NCBI GenBank assembly: GCA_024509875.1 | Contig: JAMPIV010018971.1 | Location: 58,501 to 122,500, forward strand | From: Oreohelix idahoensis | Lineage: Eukaryota; Mollusca; Gastropoda; Stylommatophora; Oreohelicidae | Direction: 5' to 3' | DNA: 64,000 bases | Part shown: in pieces, positions 10,982-21,486 of the stretch | Layout: every line of letters begins with the position of its first letter | Numbering within the stretch: the first letter of the stretch is position 1 | Position numbers and translations under genes: made by a program | Notes under the pieces: model-generated | Seen by the model: the letters and a program-made list of their open reading frames with translations, nothing else | Database searches by the model: none | Told to the model about the DNA's origin: nothing

Positions 10982-12360
10982 TGGTAAAGTCTGGGAAAAG
11001 GAAGAGATACCAGCAGAATGGAAGGAAGGATATCTGGTTAAGTTGCCTAAGAAGGGAAATCTACAAGAGTGCACAAATTATAGAGGAATAATGTTACTAT
11101 CAGTGCCAGGAAAAGTATTAAACAGGATTATCCTTGAGAGATTAAAAGTGTCCATAGACAAGAAACTGAGAGATGAACAAGCAGGTTTTCGACAAAACAG
11201 ATCCTGTACAGACCAGATAGCCACTTTGAGAATAATAGTTGAACAAAGTCTGGAATGGAATTCACCACTATACATCGGATTTGTGGACTATGAAAAGGCA
11301 TTTGACAGTGTAGACAGAGAATCACTTTGGAAATTGTTGAGGCATTATGGAGTTCCCCTGAAGATCATTAATTTAATAAAGAAAACATATGAAGACACGA
11401 CATGCAGAGTTCTTCACGAAGGACAGCTTACAGAACCGTTTGGGATAAGAACAGGAGTGCGACAGGGATGCCTCTTGTCTCCATTTCTTTTCTTGCTGGC
11501 AATAGATTGGGTTATGAGATCATCGACAACACACAACAGAAATGGAATCCAGTGGACTCTGACTAAGCAGTTGGATGATCTGGATTTTGCTGATGACTTG
11601 GCTCTTCTGTCCCATAGCCGTAATCAGATGCAGGACAAATTGGAAACACTCGATGAGAGGTCACAGCAATTGGGTCTGAAAATACACAGGGAAAAGACAA
11701 AAAATAATGCGAATAAATGCAGGTAATGATAACAGGGTTGAACTTGAAGAAACACCAATACAAGATGTAGAATCATACACATATCTTGGCAGTAATATAG
11801 ACAAAGTTGGAGGGACAGACAGCGATATCAAAATAAGAATACAAAAGGCAAGAGGAGCTTTCATTGCATTGGGAAATATATGGAGATCAAGAGAAATAGG
11901 ATCCAACACGAAAATAAGAATCTTCAACTCAAATGTGAAGTCAGTCCTATTGTATGGCTCAGAGACATGGAGAACAACAAAGACAACAACCAAAAAGCTA
12001 CAGACTTTCATAAATGGGTGCTTGCGTAGAATAGAGGGATTAAAATGGTATGACAAGGTTACCAACGTGGAACTGATGACAAGAACTAGACAAGTGCCAG
12101 TGGAACAAGAAATGAGAAGAAGACGATGGCGATGGATAGGACACACACTGAGGAAACCTGTTGATAGCATTACAAGGCAGTCCTTGTTCTGGAACCCCCA
12201 GGGCAAGAGAGGCAGAGGAAGACCAAGAAGTACATGGAGAAGAGAGTTGGAAACAGAGGTGAAAATGATGAGGAAAACATGGAAAGAACTTGAGATGATG
12301 GCACGTGACAGGAGGACTTGGCATGTGTTTGTTGAAGGCCTATGCTCCTTTGGGAGTGGA
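10982..12360 (+). pseudogene. LINE family 2 reverse transcriptase, 5'-truncated, one frameshift
   Basis: RT blocks visible in order: VKLPKKGNLQECTNYRG, LLSVPGKVLNR, EQAGFRQNRSCTDQI, FVDYEKAFDS, GVRQGCLLSP, and catalytic FADD. A run of one extra A near 11,700 shifts the frame; the sister copy at 22,053 has one A fewer. The second part (from about 11,707) carries YLGSNI, LLYGSETWRTT, WIGHTLRKP and GKRGRGRPRSTWRREL. It ends at FVEGLCSFGSGGL, the usual end of the family. The homopolymer indel could be an assembly error, but the 5' truncation makes the copy immobile anyway. Confidence 0.9.
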
Positions 12361-12376
12361 GGGTTATTAATGAATG
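10982..12376 (+). mobile_element. 5'-truncated RTE-like LINE (family 2), 14-bp TSD
   Basis: The insertion is bounded by ATAGTGAAAATCGT at 10,968-10,981 and 12,377-12,390, an exact 14-bp TSD. It begins inside the RT domain and ends with the short tail GGTTATTAATGAATG. The copy at 21,487-22,728 and two minisatellite-bearing fragments (14.6-14.9 and 45.9-46.3 kb) are the same or closely related. Confidence 0.92.
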
Positions 12377-12390
12377 ATAGTGAAAATCGT

Positions 12391-12521
12391 GGCCCTAGTT
12401 TTTTGAAAATCACAGCGAGCGGTAAAACAAGTGTTAATGAAGAATGCCTTTGCCTTCTGTACATGAAAGCAGCCCATTATAACCATTAACAGCTCGTCTG
12501 TATGTGCCTGAGGGTAAGAAA

Positions 12522-12595
<74 letters not shown>

Positions 12596-13640
12596 GTATA
12601 TATGTATTTCTATTGATTAATTACAGTGTGCATTAGGAAGTGTGTAGGTGTGTTTGAACTACTGTGTACATTTCTGGAGTCAAAAAGACAAGCTTGTGAA
12701 TATTCAAATAAATTGAGAATGGAAGCAAATGTGTGTCTATAGTTTTAAACAAGTATTTAAAGAATTATTTCTTGAAGGAATGCACCACACACCAGGAACA
12801 TATGCAAGAATGAAAGGAATTACTTTACTGTATTGTTTGAGATATCACTTAGTATTTTACACAGGACCAAATAAATGTATGGAGGCGAATCATGGACAGA
12901 TGGCTATAACCAAGGAATTAGAGTAAGATATAGTCACGGTGAACTGGATTATGTTATTACTGCTATTGTGCCCTGTGCATCTGCTTGCACATTGTCTGAA
13001 AACTGTCTCACATCCCCTACTTCTATAATAAAGGGATAGTGATAGAGAATATAGTGGTTAATCCAATATGTTTCAGGTTATATCCTGTCATACAAGTACA
13101 CCTTAAAGAGTCAACCACTACTGACAGGAACTAGTGGTGCGAGCGCCCTTGATGTTCAGCCACCCAGATTCCACTGCCTGGAGGAATTTCATTTGACCTT
13201 TCCTTCCATGTCAGAAGGGTGACCGGCTTCAATACCACAGATAAGTGGCCAAACACGGCTACTGTTCAGAGTATCCCAGTAACACCACATTTAATGATGA
13301 CAATTGTTTGGGCATAGATATAGCCAGTGATAGCCTAAAATTCAAGGACAGTGAAATAAAAGTGTTATTAAGATATAAATATACTACAAACAGAGTGAGT
13401 TCAACCAAGAGAGAAGAACTTTCTACAGCTTTAGTGACTTTTGAACTATTTTCAAAAGTTTTATTTATTTAAAAAATTGTAAATTAAATTTGAACTGATT
13501 TTTCCTTGAAAGCTTTTATTCCATACTAAATTGCTTTGGCAGCTAGCGCCTTCAATTATCTAAATTTGAAATTTCCTTGAATATACATACCAAGCTTCGT
13601 CTGTTCAATTCAAATGTGTTATCTCAGTGTTAAAAACCTG
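12391..13640. other. Intergenic DNA with (AT)n microsatellite
   Basis: An (AT)n run lies at 12,524-12,603. No gene is recognised in the remainder. Confidence 0.6.
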
Positions 13641-14012
13641 TGAGAGTTTGGAAAATAACAAAAATTGGAGAACAAATATTTCGAGAACAAATGTCTTAGA
13701 AAACTCATGAACATCAGTTGGAAAGAATTCAAGACTAATCGACAAATAAGAGAAGACTCTAGGCAGAAATATGTCTCCGACTATATACGGAAAAGACGAT
13801 GGTCATATATCGGTCATGTCCTACGAATGCAAAACAACAGAATACCACTACAGGCGCTCACTTGGGTTCCTGAGGGTAAGAGGAAAAAAGGAAGACCAAA
13901 AGAAACACTCAGAAGATAATACCTAAATATCAGCTAAGAGGATACCTGGAGAGCACTGGTTTCTGCCTTATGCGCCGTGTTTGGTGCTTAAAGAATTTAT
14001 TATTATTATTAT
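13641..14012 (+). mobile_element. LINE C-terminal fragment with (TTA)n tail
   Basis: The ORF part (13,665-13,919) reads CLRKLMNISWKE, then RRWSYIGHVLRM, then VPEGKRKKGRPKETLRR. A frame break follows, then WRALVSALCAVFGA and a (TTA)n tail. This is the conserved post-RT region of an RTE/CR1-like LINE, 5'-truncated, from a family different from the others here because its tail is (TTA)n. Confidence 0.82.
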
Positions 14013-14339
14013 TTTCAAACAGAAAAGAAAAACCTGTAAAAATAAATTGTAAATATTTACCAGCAGACTTACTTAAATTATTTAAGTTAAGTTACATTTC
14101 TTGTTGGTAGATAGTTAGCACAGCTAATAATATAATCAAAAGAAGGATCTTAAGAGGGACCCCAAAGGAATCTAGGATAATACAATATCATCATACCTAG
14201 AAACTTATACAGCTGGATCTTACCTTTGATGTCTATACACCCTTATTCTTTTCAGAAAAGGGGGTATTTCTTATAAGACCAGTCTCTTATCTGGCACTAT
14301 CCTGGTATCACCTGATACAACTTTGTGTCCAGGATATCT

Positions 14340-14600
14340 TTATTAATTTCAATAACATCTACCCTCTCGTGACACCGACGTCTTGTGTCTCTTGTCTTGA
14401 TGGTACACTTTGCTGTCCATCTCTTGGTGTTATCTTCCCACTTATATCGCTGTCTTCCTCTTGCACGTTGCCCTCAGCTTTTCCTTATGTTATGGTCTTC
14501 AGTAAGGTGGTATGTCTTTTTACATGGCCAAACTATTTTAGCTGTCGAAGTACTCCAACTGTCTAATTCATTGTTGTTCAATAACGTTCAAGCAAGTTGA
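14340..14600 (-). pseudogene. Degenerate LINE ORF2 C-terminal fragment
   Basis: The minus strand shows, across frame breaks, a GHVKR-like motif followed by a Lys/Arg-rich KRKR segment and a D-x-IKEW-like end. This matches the tail of LINE ORF2 proteins. The signal is weak because of many stops. Confidence 0.5.
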
Positions 14601-14915
14601 ACTTCCCATCCTTTCAACCACTACCATTTGTTAGCTCTCGATGGAGTCACAAGTTATCACCACAAAAATGCTAAATCCTCCTGTCCTATGACATCCGTTC
14701 AAGGTCTTTATATGGCATCCGTTCAAGGTCTTTATATGGCATCCGTTCAAGGTCTTTATATGGCATCCGTTCAAGGTCTTTATATGACATCCGTTCAAGG
14801 TCTTTATATGGCATCCGTTCAAGGTCTTTATATGGCATCAGTTCAAGGTCTTTATATGTCTTCTTTAACCCTTCCATGTCATTCATCCAGTTCTCTTCTC
14901 CATTTATTTCGTAAT
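14600..14915 (-). mobile_element. LINE family 2 C-terminal fragment containing a 24-bp minisatellite
   Basis: On the minus strand the pieces outside the array align by eye with the end of the 10,982-12,376 LINE. GAGAAGAGAACTGGATGAAT matches the WRREL region. GACAGGAGGATTTAGCATTT, beyond the array, matches the segment encoding DRRTWHVFV. The array replaces the codons for TWKELEMM. Confidence 0.75.
14692..14858. repeat. 24-bp minisatellite, 7 units
   Basis: Unit CATCCGTTCAAGGTCTTTATATGG repeats seven times (minor variants CAGTTC, GACATC). On the minus strand it reads YKDLERMP per unit, an expansion of the LINE motif TWKELEMM. Confidence 0.95.
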
Positions 14916-16095
14916 ATTTGACAATTTCTGGTTACCCTGTGATTCCAAAACAGAACTGACGCGTAATTATATCAGTTGGTTTTCTTATTCACTTCTTTAT
15001 AAGCCTGATATTATATCTTCTACAGTTAGTCACCATTCTACATGTGTAATTTTTCTCTTTTATTCAATGTCCGTGTTTGGCGCTCGTATCTTAAATCTTG
15101 AGGGAGATGAGCACCTGTGAGTTTTCCAGTAGTGCAGTGATGTCAAGTCTGATCTGATCTTAAATCATAAACTAACAGGAAAAAGATGATGTTACGAATG
15201 AAATGGCTCCTGTAGACATGCATACCTGTTGAGAGACCAATGGATTTTTTGTTAGCCCTCTCCGTTCCATGCGGAGCATACGCCCATCACTGTAGCTCTT
15301 TACATGACTTGGTATATGAACCAGATGTTTTACCTTTCCCTCTGCCCCAATTAATTACGATATATTTAAATTGAGTGTTCGCCGCCACGCTCTATGTATT
15401 TTCTTCTCGTCTCTCGCCTTGTAATTTCGTCCAAAGCTTGGAGTTAAAGGCAAAGGGCAAGGACCACTCCGGGGGTGGCTCCATCCTCTAAAAGCGAAAT
15501 GATAACGACGAATAACAAATCACAATTGCGCATGTTCCAGCTCAAAGCCTAACGCGACAGACTGATGATCAATAACTGTAACTGATTACCTTGCACGTGT
15601 TCAGTCCAAAGCCTAGCTTCGAAGATTTGGTGGTCAATAACAGTAACTAATCATTTGGCCCATGTTATCATAGTTCCAAAGTTTACCTTAGAAATAGCCC
15701 GCGGTTAAGCAGCAAGAGGGCAAACATCGCAATGCCAACATTGGCATAGAGCAAGCAAATTCAATACATTCTCAGATGGAAGACATACATTGCCCCAAGT
15801 TAAGGGCACTCATCTGGAGAAATGAGTTTGAAAAGGGGAAACGAAGGCAGAAGTGGAATAGAAAATACCGGCAAGATGTAAGGAGGGGGGGGGGTGTCAG
15901 GTTTCGAAATTCTGAAGGGGAGACGTCGCGTTATTGAATGTACCTTAAAATGTCCTCTCATACTTAAAAAAAAAATTGAATTGAATGACACCAGTTGGGT
16001 ACTATTTTGGTATAGTGTATTTTTAGAACTCTAGATCAAGGGCAGGCAACCGGTCAGTCTTAATCTACAGGTACTCCCAATGCATCATTTGGTAG
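14916..16095. other. Unassigned DNA with a degenerate about 70-bp repeat
   Basis: About 15,530-15,690 holds about 2.5 degenerate units of the type CAAAGCCTAACG...GATCAATAACTGTAACTGA. No gene is recognised. Confidence 0.4.
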
Positions 16096-16412
16096 ATTTG
16101 TTTATCTTTCATGTACTGTTTATCTTTCGTGTACTATTTATTTTTCTTGTAATCTTCATCTTTCGTGTACTGTTTATCTGTCGTCTAATCTTTATCTTTC
16201 TGGTACTGTTTATCTTTCGAGTACTGTTTATCTTCCGTACTGTTTATCTTTCGTGTACTCTTTATCTTTCGTGTGCCGTTTATCATTCGTATAATCTTTA
16301 TTTTTGTGTAATCTTTATTTTCGTGTAATCTATATCTTTCGTGTAGCCTTTATCTTTCGTATTCCGTTTATTTTTCGTGTACTTTTTATCTTTCCTATAC
16401 TGTTTATCAAGT
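16096..16412. repeat. 18-bp minisatellite, block 1 (diverged)
   Basis: Units of TTTATCTTTCGTGTACTG with many variants. The same repeat resumes at 18,988-19,127, so the ORF1-only LINE at 16,592 inserted into DNA lying between two blocks of one array. Confidence 0.9.
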
Positions 16413-16645
16413 TAAGATTTCAGTTGCCAGCTCGTAATGGCTTCACGCTTCGTCGGCTTCACGCAGGTGTGTCAGTGGTGTGCTGCGGAAAAACCGCAAT
16501 AATTTGTCTTCACTTTGTTACTTTCACAATTGCCTCCGGCTGGCGGAATTGTGGATTTTAAAGCTGTAACCAAGGTGAATGGGTTCATTTGGAACCGATA
16601 CGAACAAGCTAGCACATAACACAACAAGATCACATTTTCATCAAA

Positions 16646-18498
16646 ATGACCCGAAATAAACCACACGCGAAAAAGAGGAAGGTCTACACCAGCCCACCAG
16701 CACTGAACAAAAGCAAAAACAGCCAGCCGGAAAAAACAGCCGACCCACCTTCTAACACTATGAAGGAGATGGAAGAGACCACTCTTCAACACAGACCAGC
16801 ACAAGGGGTAGTCCAAAGAGCAGAACAACAAGACGTCACCTCACAGCCAGCTGCTGATGTGGGGACAATATCAACGGAACTAGACGAATTAGACCTAGGA
16901 GCTATCGAAGAGACCGTTATGGACGCACTATACAGAATGCATGAAGACGGAGACGAGTTCCTTAGTCTCATTCCAACATTGAAAGAAGCAATATCTGAGG
17001 TGGCTCCAGTGTCAGACATCGAGATACGCCGCAATTCAACAGAAAACAGCCAAGTCTCCCGCGGTGATCAAGAGAAGCAGAATCACGAGCAGACAGAAGA
17101 GGACAGGGTACCGAGCCCAAAGACAGATACACAGCCAGTGGTGGCAGATGGGAGATGCCGCCCAGGCGAACTACGAAAAAGCGTTCACAAAGAACAGGAT
17201 CAAGAGCGCAAAATAAAAATTACGCAATTGTCCGGAGGAGAAGCCACACTCAGGGCACTCCCGGACGACAAAGTAATCAATGTCCTGGAGAATGTAGTAG
17301 GCAAAAGAGGCATAATAAGTATCAGAAGGCATCAACAGGGAGTGACACTTGCCCTGAATGATACAGAAAAGACTAAAGCGCTGATGACTGCTCTGGCATC
17401 CGGGCCTACAGAATTTCAGCTACCACACCGGATCAAAATCCAAGCAGAAATCTACACTGAAACCAAGAGAGTAGTCATCAAAGGGATAGACACCAGCTTG
17501 TCAGACACAGAGGCCCTCAGCTACATCCAGGCCGAAAACCCTCGGTACAGGTTCACACACGCAGAAAGGCTTAAGTCCTGGAACAAAGAAGACACCAGAC
17601 TGATAATAGTGACTATACAAGGGAAAACAATCCCAGAAAACATCACTATCCAGAATAGACCTCGAAGAACACATGCCTACATCCCGCCAGTGATGCAGTG
17701 TTCAAAGTGCCAGGGATTTTCTCACACAAAGAATACTTGCAGAAAAGAGACGGCCTGTAGATACTGTGCGGGCAGCCACGAGTACAAAGACTGCCCTAAG
17801 GCAAAAAAAGACAGCGACTACAAAGCGCCAAACAACAATAGAAAATGTACCACCTGCCTCGGAAAGCACGGAGCACGATACCGCGGGTGTCCCGAATACC
17901 AACAAACAAGGCAAATAATTACAGTTGCCATTGGAAAGGGGGTATCGTACCAAGAGGCAAAAAACACACTGAAGGCAAGTACTCTAGGTAATATAGGCGC
18001 CAAGACAGCCTAACGGAACAAGTCAGACGGCTTACGACTGAAGTGAGGGATTTGAAACAACAACTGCGAAAGGAGAGAGAAAACCGCCAGCCACACAAAA
18101 ACAGAACCTCAACTGACAGATGTGAAGAAATCCATGACAGCTCGGAAAGCGCGAAACAACAACAATTCATAAACGACATGAAAATAATACACCAAGACAT
18201 GAAAAGAATTCAGCAGCAGGTAGAAGAAGATGTCAGGAAGCTGATAGAACTGAAAGATGGAAACGAACAACTACTGAAAAGAATAGAGGCAGAAAGAATG
18301 ACCATTGAAGAAATTACATCAAACACAAAAGACACTAAAACGAACTACCAATCAGACGAAGAAGTCATCGAGGAAACGCTAGAAGAGCTACTCCCAACAA
18401 TTATAGAAAAAGCGCTTTCCCAGATACAGGAGAAGAGGAAGACACAAGAAACAGAAACGAAGAGGGCAAAAACACACACATCCACACAAGCCAGATAG
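16646..18498 (+). CDS. Gag-like ORF1p with CCHC knuckles (half-LINE copy 1), frameshifted
   Basis: A nucleic-acid-binding ORF1 protein of the I/Jockey type, expected to coat element RNA. The ATG at 16,646 is shared with copy 2, where both begin MTRNKPHAKKRKV. There is an acidic N-terminal half, then a conserved block starting KITQLSGGEATLRALPDDKV, then three knuckles from about residue 352: CSKCQGFSHTKNTC, CRYCAGSHEYKDC, CTTCLGKHGARYRGC. The first frame stops at 18,013. Before that, near 17,980, an indel shifts the reading frame. The continuing frame (to 18,498) gives a long Glu/Lys/Gln coiled coil ending in STQAR, matching the intact tail of copy 2. There is no RT. Confidence 0.85.
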
Positions 18499-18576
18499 GG
18501 AGGCAGGATATGAAAAACACAATGAACACACCACGGACAGGCAAGCAACGGAGAGGAATCCGGACAGTCAGCTAGT

Positions 18577-18608
18577 GGTCCTTTTTAGGACCAGTCCTTT
18601 TCAGGACT
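18577..18608 (+). promoter_or_regulatory. Tandem histone-type 3' stem-loops in half-LINE copy 1
   Basis: Two adjacent 16-nt hairpins, each with a 6-bp stem and 4-nt loop: GGTCCT-TTTT-AGGACC (18,577-18,592) and AGTCCT-TTTC-AGGACT (18,593-18,608). The second shows a compensatory G-C to A-T change at the stem base. Size, loop and pyrimidine/purine stem arms match the animal replication-dependent histone mRNA stem-loop (GGYYYTYHTHARRRCC). Confidence 0.7.
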
Positions 18609-18784
18609 AACAACCGGACAACATCGAAGAACCTAAACACACAATATACCACAATATAACCGTTTGCAACCCTTCAATGGGTTTTGGTTGAACAGGGTAT
18701 TACAGCAACAAAAAAATCAGATGGAATTAACTAACTAACTTACTTACTTAGTCGTTCCCCTTCTACCGTGAGGTGTAACTAACT

Positions 18785-18984
18785 AACTAATGGGTTCATT
18801 TGCTACACAAGACAACAGGAGGCTGAGACACTTGGGAGTCATGACCCAGGTGCCCCCCCCTCCCCCCCCCCCACCTTAGAGTGTTAAGGAGAATGAGGGG
18901 CCGAAACACCTGATCGACGGAGGGACTCCTCCTGATGATCAGATTGCCTCCTGTTGTATCGCTCTGTATAGTGTTTCCTATCAT
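18785..18984. mobile_element. MITE-like repeat with inverted ends, copy 1
   Basis: The ends ACAACAGGAGGC (18,811) and GCCTCCTGTTGT (18,946) are inverted. The interior has a poly-C tract and TTAGAGTGTTAAGGAG. An opposite-orientation copy is at 28,424-28,620. It has no coding capacity. Confidence 0.65.
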
Positions 18985-18987
18985 TCG

Positions 18988-19127
18988 AATATTTTTTATC
19001 TTTCATGTACTATTTATCTTTCGTGGACTCTTTATTTTCCGTGCACAGAATATCTTTCGTGTCCTGTTTATTTTTCGTGTACTGTTTATCTTTCGTGTAC
19101 TGTTTATCTTTCGTGTACTGTTTTATC
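18988..19127. repeat. 18-bp minisatellite, block 2
   Basis: About seven units of TTTATCTTTCGTGTACTG, more regular than block 1 at 16,096. Confidence 0.92.
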
Positions 19128-19197
19128 TTGAAAAATGTCCGCGCTGAACAAATCTTTGAAGGGACAGGTAAAACATTATTAGTAGTATTTCGCGTAT

Positions 19198-19452
19198 TGG
19201 AGTGGTGGTAAAAAACTTACTAACGATCTTTGGTTGGTGGTAAAAACTTACGAACAAAACTGCACTGACGGTAAACACTTACAGACGATATTCGAATGGC
19301 AGTAAAAACTTGCTGGCAAGACTGCAGTAGCGGTAAAAAAAACTTACTAACGATATTGATGTGGTGGTTAACACTTGCAGACAATATTTAGAGTGGTGGT
19401 TAAAACTTACTGAGGATATTGGAGTAACGGTAAAAGCTTATTGACGATCTAT
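19198..19452. repeat. About 36-bp degenerate tandem repeat, 7-8 units
   Basis: Diverged units of the form GTGGTGGTAAAAACTTACTAACGATATTGGA recur across the interval with small indels. Confidence 0.75.
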
Positions 19453-19543
19453 TCATAACAAATGGATGTGAAATAGTGCTTAAGATGAGCAATTTTCCTT
19501 CATTGGAACTGCACCTCACAATATTTAATGCAAAATATTATAT

Positions 19544-19546
<3 letters not shown>

Positions 19547-19608
<62 letters not shown>
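19547..19608. repeat. (CT)n microsatellite
   Basis: A pure CT run directly in front of a LINE fragment. Confidence 0.97.
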
Positions 19609-19609
<1 letters not shown>

Positions 19610-19611
<2 letters not shown>

Positions 19612-20495
19612 GGAATTCGCATGCACTAGCACTGACCAAACAAACGGCACAGAACGTTTACCAGTTAGCTAAGATCAAACATTTTCTAGATGAGAAGACA
19701 AGGAAGATGTTCTATATATCCCAAATACAAACACGCCTAGACTATTGCTCCACAATCTGGGATGGCTGCTCCATGTCCAACACAAAGAGACTCCATTCAT
19801 TACAAAAACGTGCAGTGCGCCTAGGTTTTGACAAACACCTAACACACTTAGTAGATCTACATAAACATCTTAACATATTACCTCTAAGAAAGCGCTTCCT
19901 CTTCAACAAAGCCAAATTCATTCACACAATCCTATCACAGATTGCTCCAATGTGGCCTATTTTCAAATAAAACAGAAGACACAGCCAACGCTTAAACATA
20001 TTACATGTGCCCAAGCCAAGGCTTGACTTATTCAAGAAAAGTTTAGCATTTTTTGCTGCTCATCTGTGGAACAATCTTCCACACGACCTAAAAAGCAAGC
20101 TTAGTCCACATTCATACAATCCCAGACTTTTCAAATACATCATGAGTGCAGATTATATGCCACCCTAATTTAGTTATGTTCCCAAAACATTTTCTAATGC
20201 GATGTGTATTTATTAAGGATTATTCTGCCTTGTTCATTATTGATTATGATAAAGTCCTGTAAATGTGTGTAACTGTTATACTTTTACAATGTTGGGATTT
20301 TACTTTGTTTTATTGCATTGATTTTGTTTATTTTTATTTTTTTTTAAATAATATTGAAAATGCATGTGTAGGATAAATGAATTCAGTATGGGAGACGAGA
20401 GAAAGGATGGGCAGAATGTTAGACAGGCCTGCGTGCCCAATTCTAAACCATTTGAAGATAAAGTTCGTACGTTCGTTCTATCTGATTCTGCTCTT
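19610..20495 (+). mobile_element. LINE ORF2 C-terminal fragment plus 3' UTR
   Basis: The ORF (to 19,970) reads KHFLDEKTRKMFYISQIQTR and DYCSTIWDGCS, then LHSLQKRAVRL and LNILPLRKRF. This is the post-RT region of CR1-like invertebrate LINEs. After a stop the frame goes on (LFKKSLAFFAAHLWNNLP) to about 20,165. The 3' UTR ends in GGCCTGCGTGCCCAATTCT and AAGTTCGTACGTTCGTTC. It is 5'-truncated. Confidence 0.8.
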
Positions 20496-20639
20496 GAGTT
20501 AGGGAGAGCAAAGAAAAACACGGAGTTCCTACTCACTCAATAGCAGACTGTTCAAATATTTCAGGAGTTCCGATTCTATACTACCCCAATGTGATCATAC
20601 TCGAATTATTGTCTGATTTACCGTATAGATGTTTTGGAT

Positions 20640-20905
20640 TTGTTTGTTTGGGTTTTTTTTTTCTCATTACGTTCTTGTTTGCTTAAACAAATACTTTATT
20701 TTGATTATGATTGGGTAATGTCATTGTATGCTGTTATATAACCTTTATAATGTTTTATGCCTTCAATTTAATGCTTAAAGTAACATGTGAGAATGAAAGG
20801 GTATAGTATGCAAGATAAGTGAGAAAGGAAGGGCAAAATGTTAGACGGGCCTGCGCGCCCAATTCTTAACCCATTGAAAATAAAGTTCGTTCGTTCGTTC
20901 TCTCT
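20640..20905 (+). mobile_element. Second copy of the same LINE 3' UTR, (TTCG)n tail
   Basis: It repeats the end of the preceding element (GTTAGACGGGCCTGCGCGCC and AATAAAGTTCGTTCGTTCGT) with point differences and runs into (CT)n. It is a severely 5'-truncated insertion of the same family, with no coding part. Confidence 0.75.
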
Positions 20906-21129
20906 CTCTTGCTGTCTCTGTGTGTGAGTGTATGCGGACGACATATGAAAAAGAAAATCAACATTTCACAACGACGCAGAATGAAATTTGATGGAGAAAC
21001 TTTTAGCTGACTGTGAACAGTACATCTCCTTAAATCATCGCTAATAACTGATTCCTTACTGAATTCGTCAATTTTTGTGTATGCTAGTAATCTTTTAATG
21101 AATTTGTGAATAGCGTTTGAAGTATTAGA

Positions 21130-21330
21130 GACTTCACCATTCTAGGTGCAGCATCGAGAGATGGGCTGACCAGTTCCCTTCGTCACAGCCTTTTCCTTCC
21201 CTAACTCAAAGAGCAGAGTCAGGTACCCATTTACAGCTGGGTAGACTGGAGCTTGCCGGTATCGTGATTCGAACCCGGCACCATTGCCGCGAGAGACCAG
21301 CGTTGTAACTACTCTGTCAATCGGACGCTC
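21130..21330 (-). mobile_element. tRNA-headed SINE (family C)
   Basis: On the minus strand the head has a B box (GGTTCGAATC) and an A-box-like TAGTTACAACGCTGG. The CCCAGCTGTAAATGGGTACC core follows, then a tail module GTTAGGGAAGGAAAAGGC...CTCTCGATGCTGCACC that is also the 3' part of the element at 58.5 kb. A diverged copy is at 24,200-24,390. Confidence 0.75.
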
Positions 21331-21486
21331 TAAAGTGAGGCCTAGTGTTAAATTTCCCTAGTATTAAAATTCTTCTTTTTCTCTTCGTCCCCTAAAAGTC
21401 TATCATATCATTCCAAATGATCTACCGTTGGATCAGGATTGACAGGCTGACGAGCGTTTATTTAAACTACGTCATTATTTTGAGAG

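Larger units (their letters stand above)
16592..18788 (+). mobile_element. ORF1-only non-LTR retroelement (half-LINE), copy 1, 14-bp TSD
   Basis: AATGGGTTCATTTG occurs at 16,578-16,591 and 18,789-18,802 and bounds the insertion. Inside are a short 5' UTR, one gag-like ORF1 (in two frames), a 3' UTR with two histone-type hairpins (18,577-18,608), a terminal hairpin region (about 18,659-18,700) and an A-rich end (CAACAAAAAAA, about 18,707-18,717). A further roughly 70 bp of AACT/TTAC repeats and a 36-bp antisense LINE end lie before the 3' TSD. No endonuclease or RT is present. Copy 2 is at 48,299-50,409. Confidence 0.82.
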
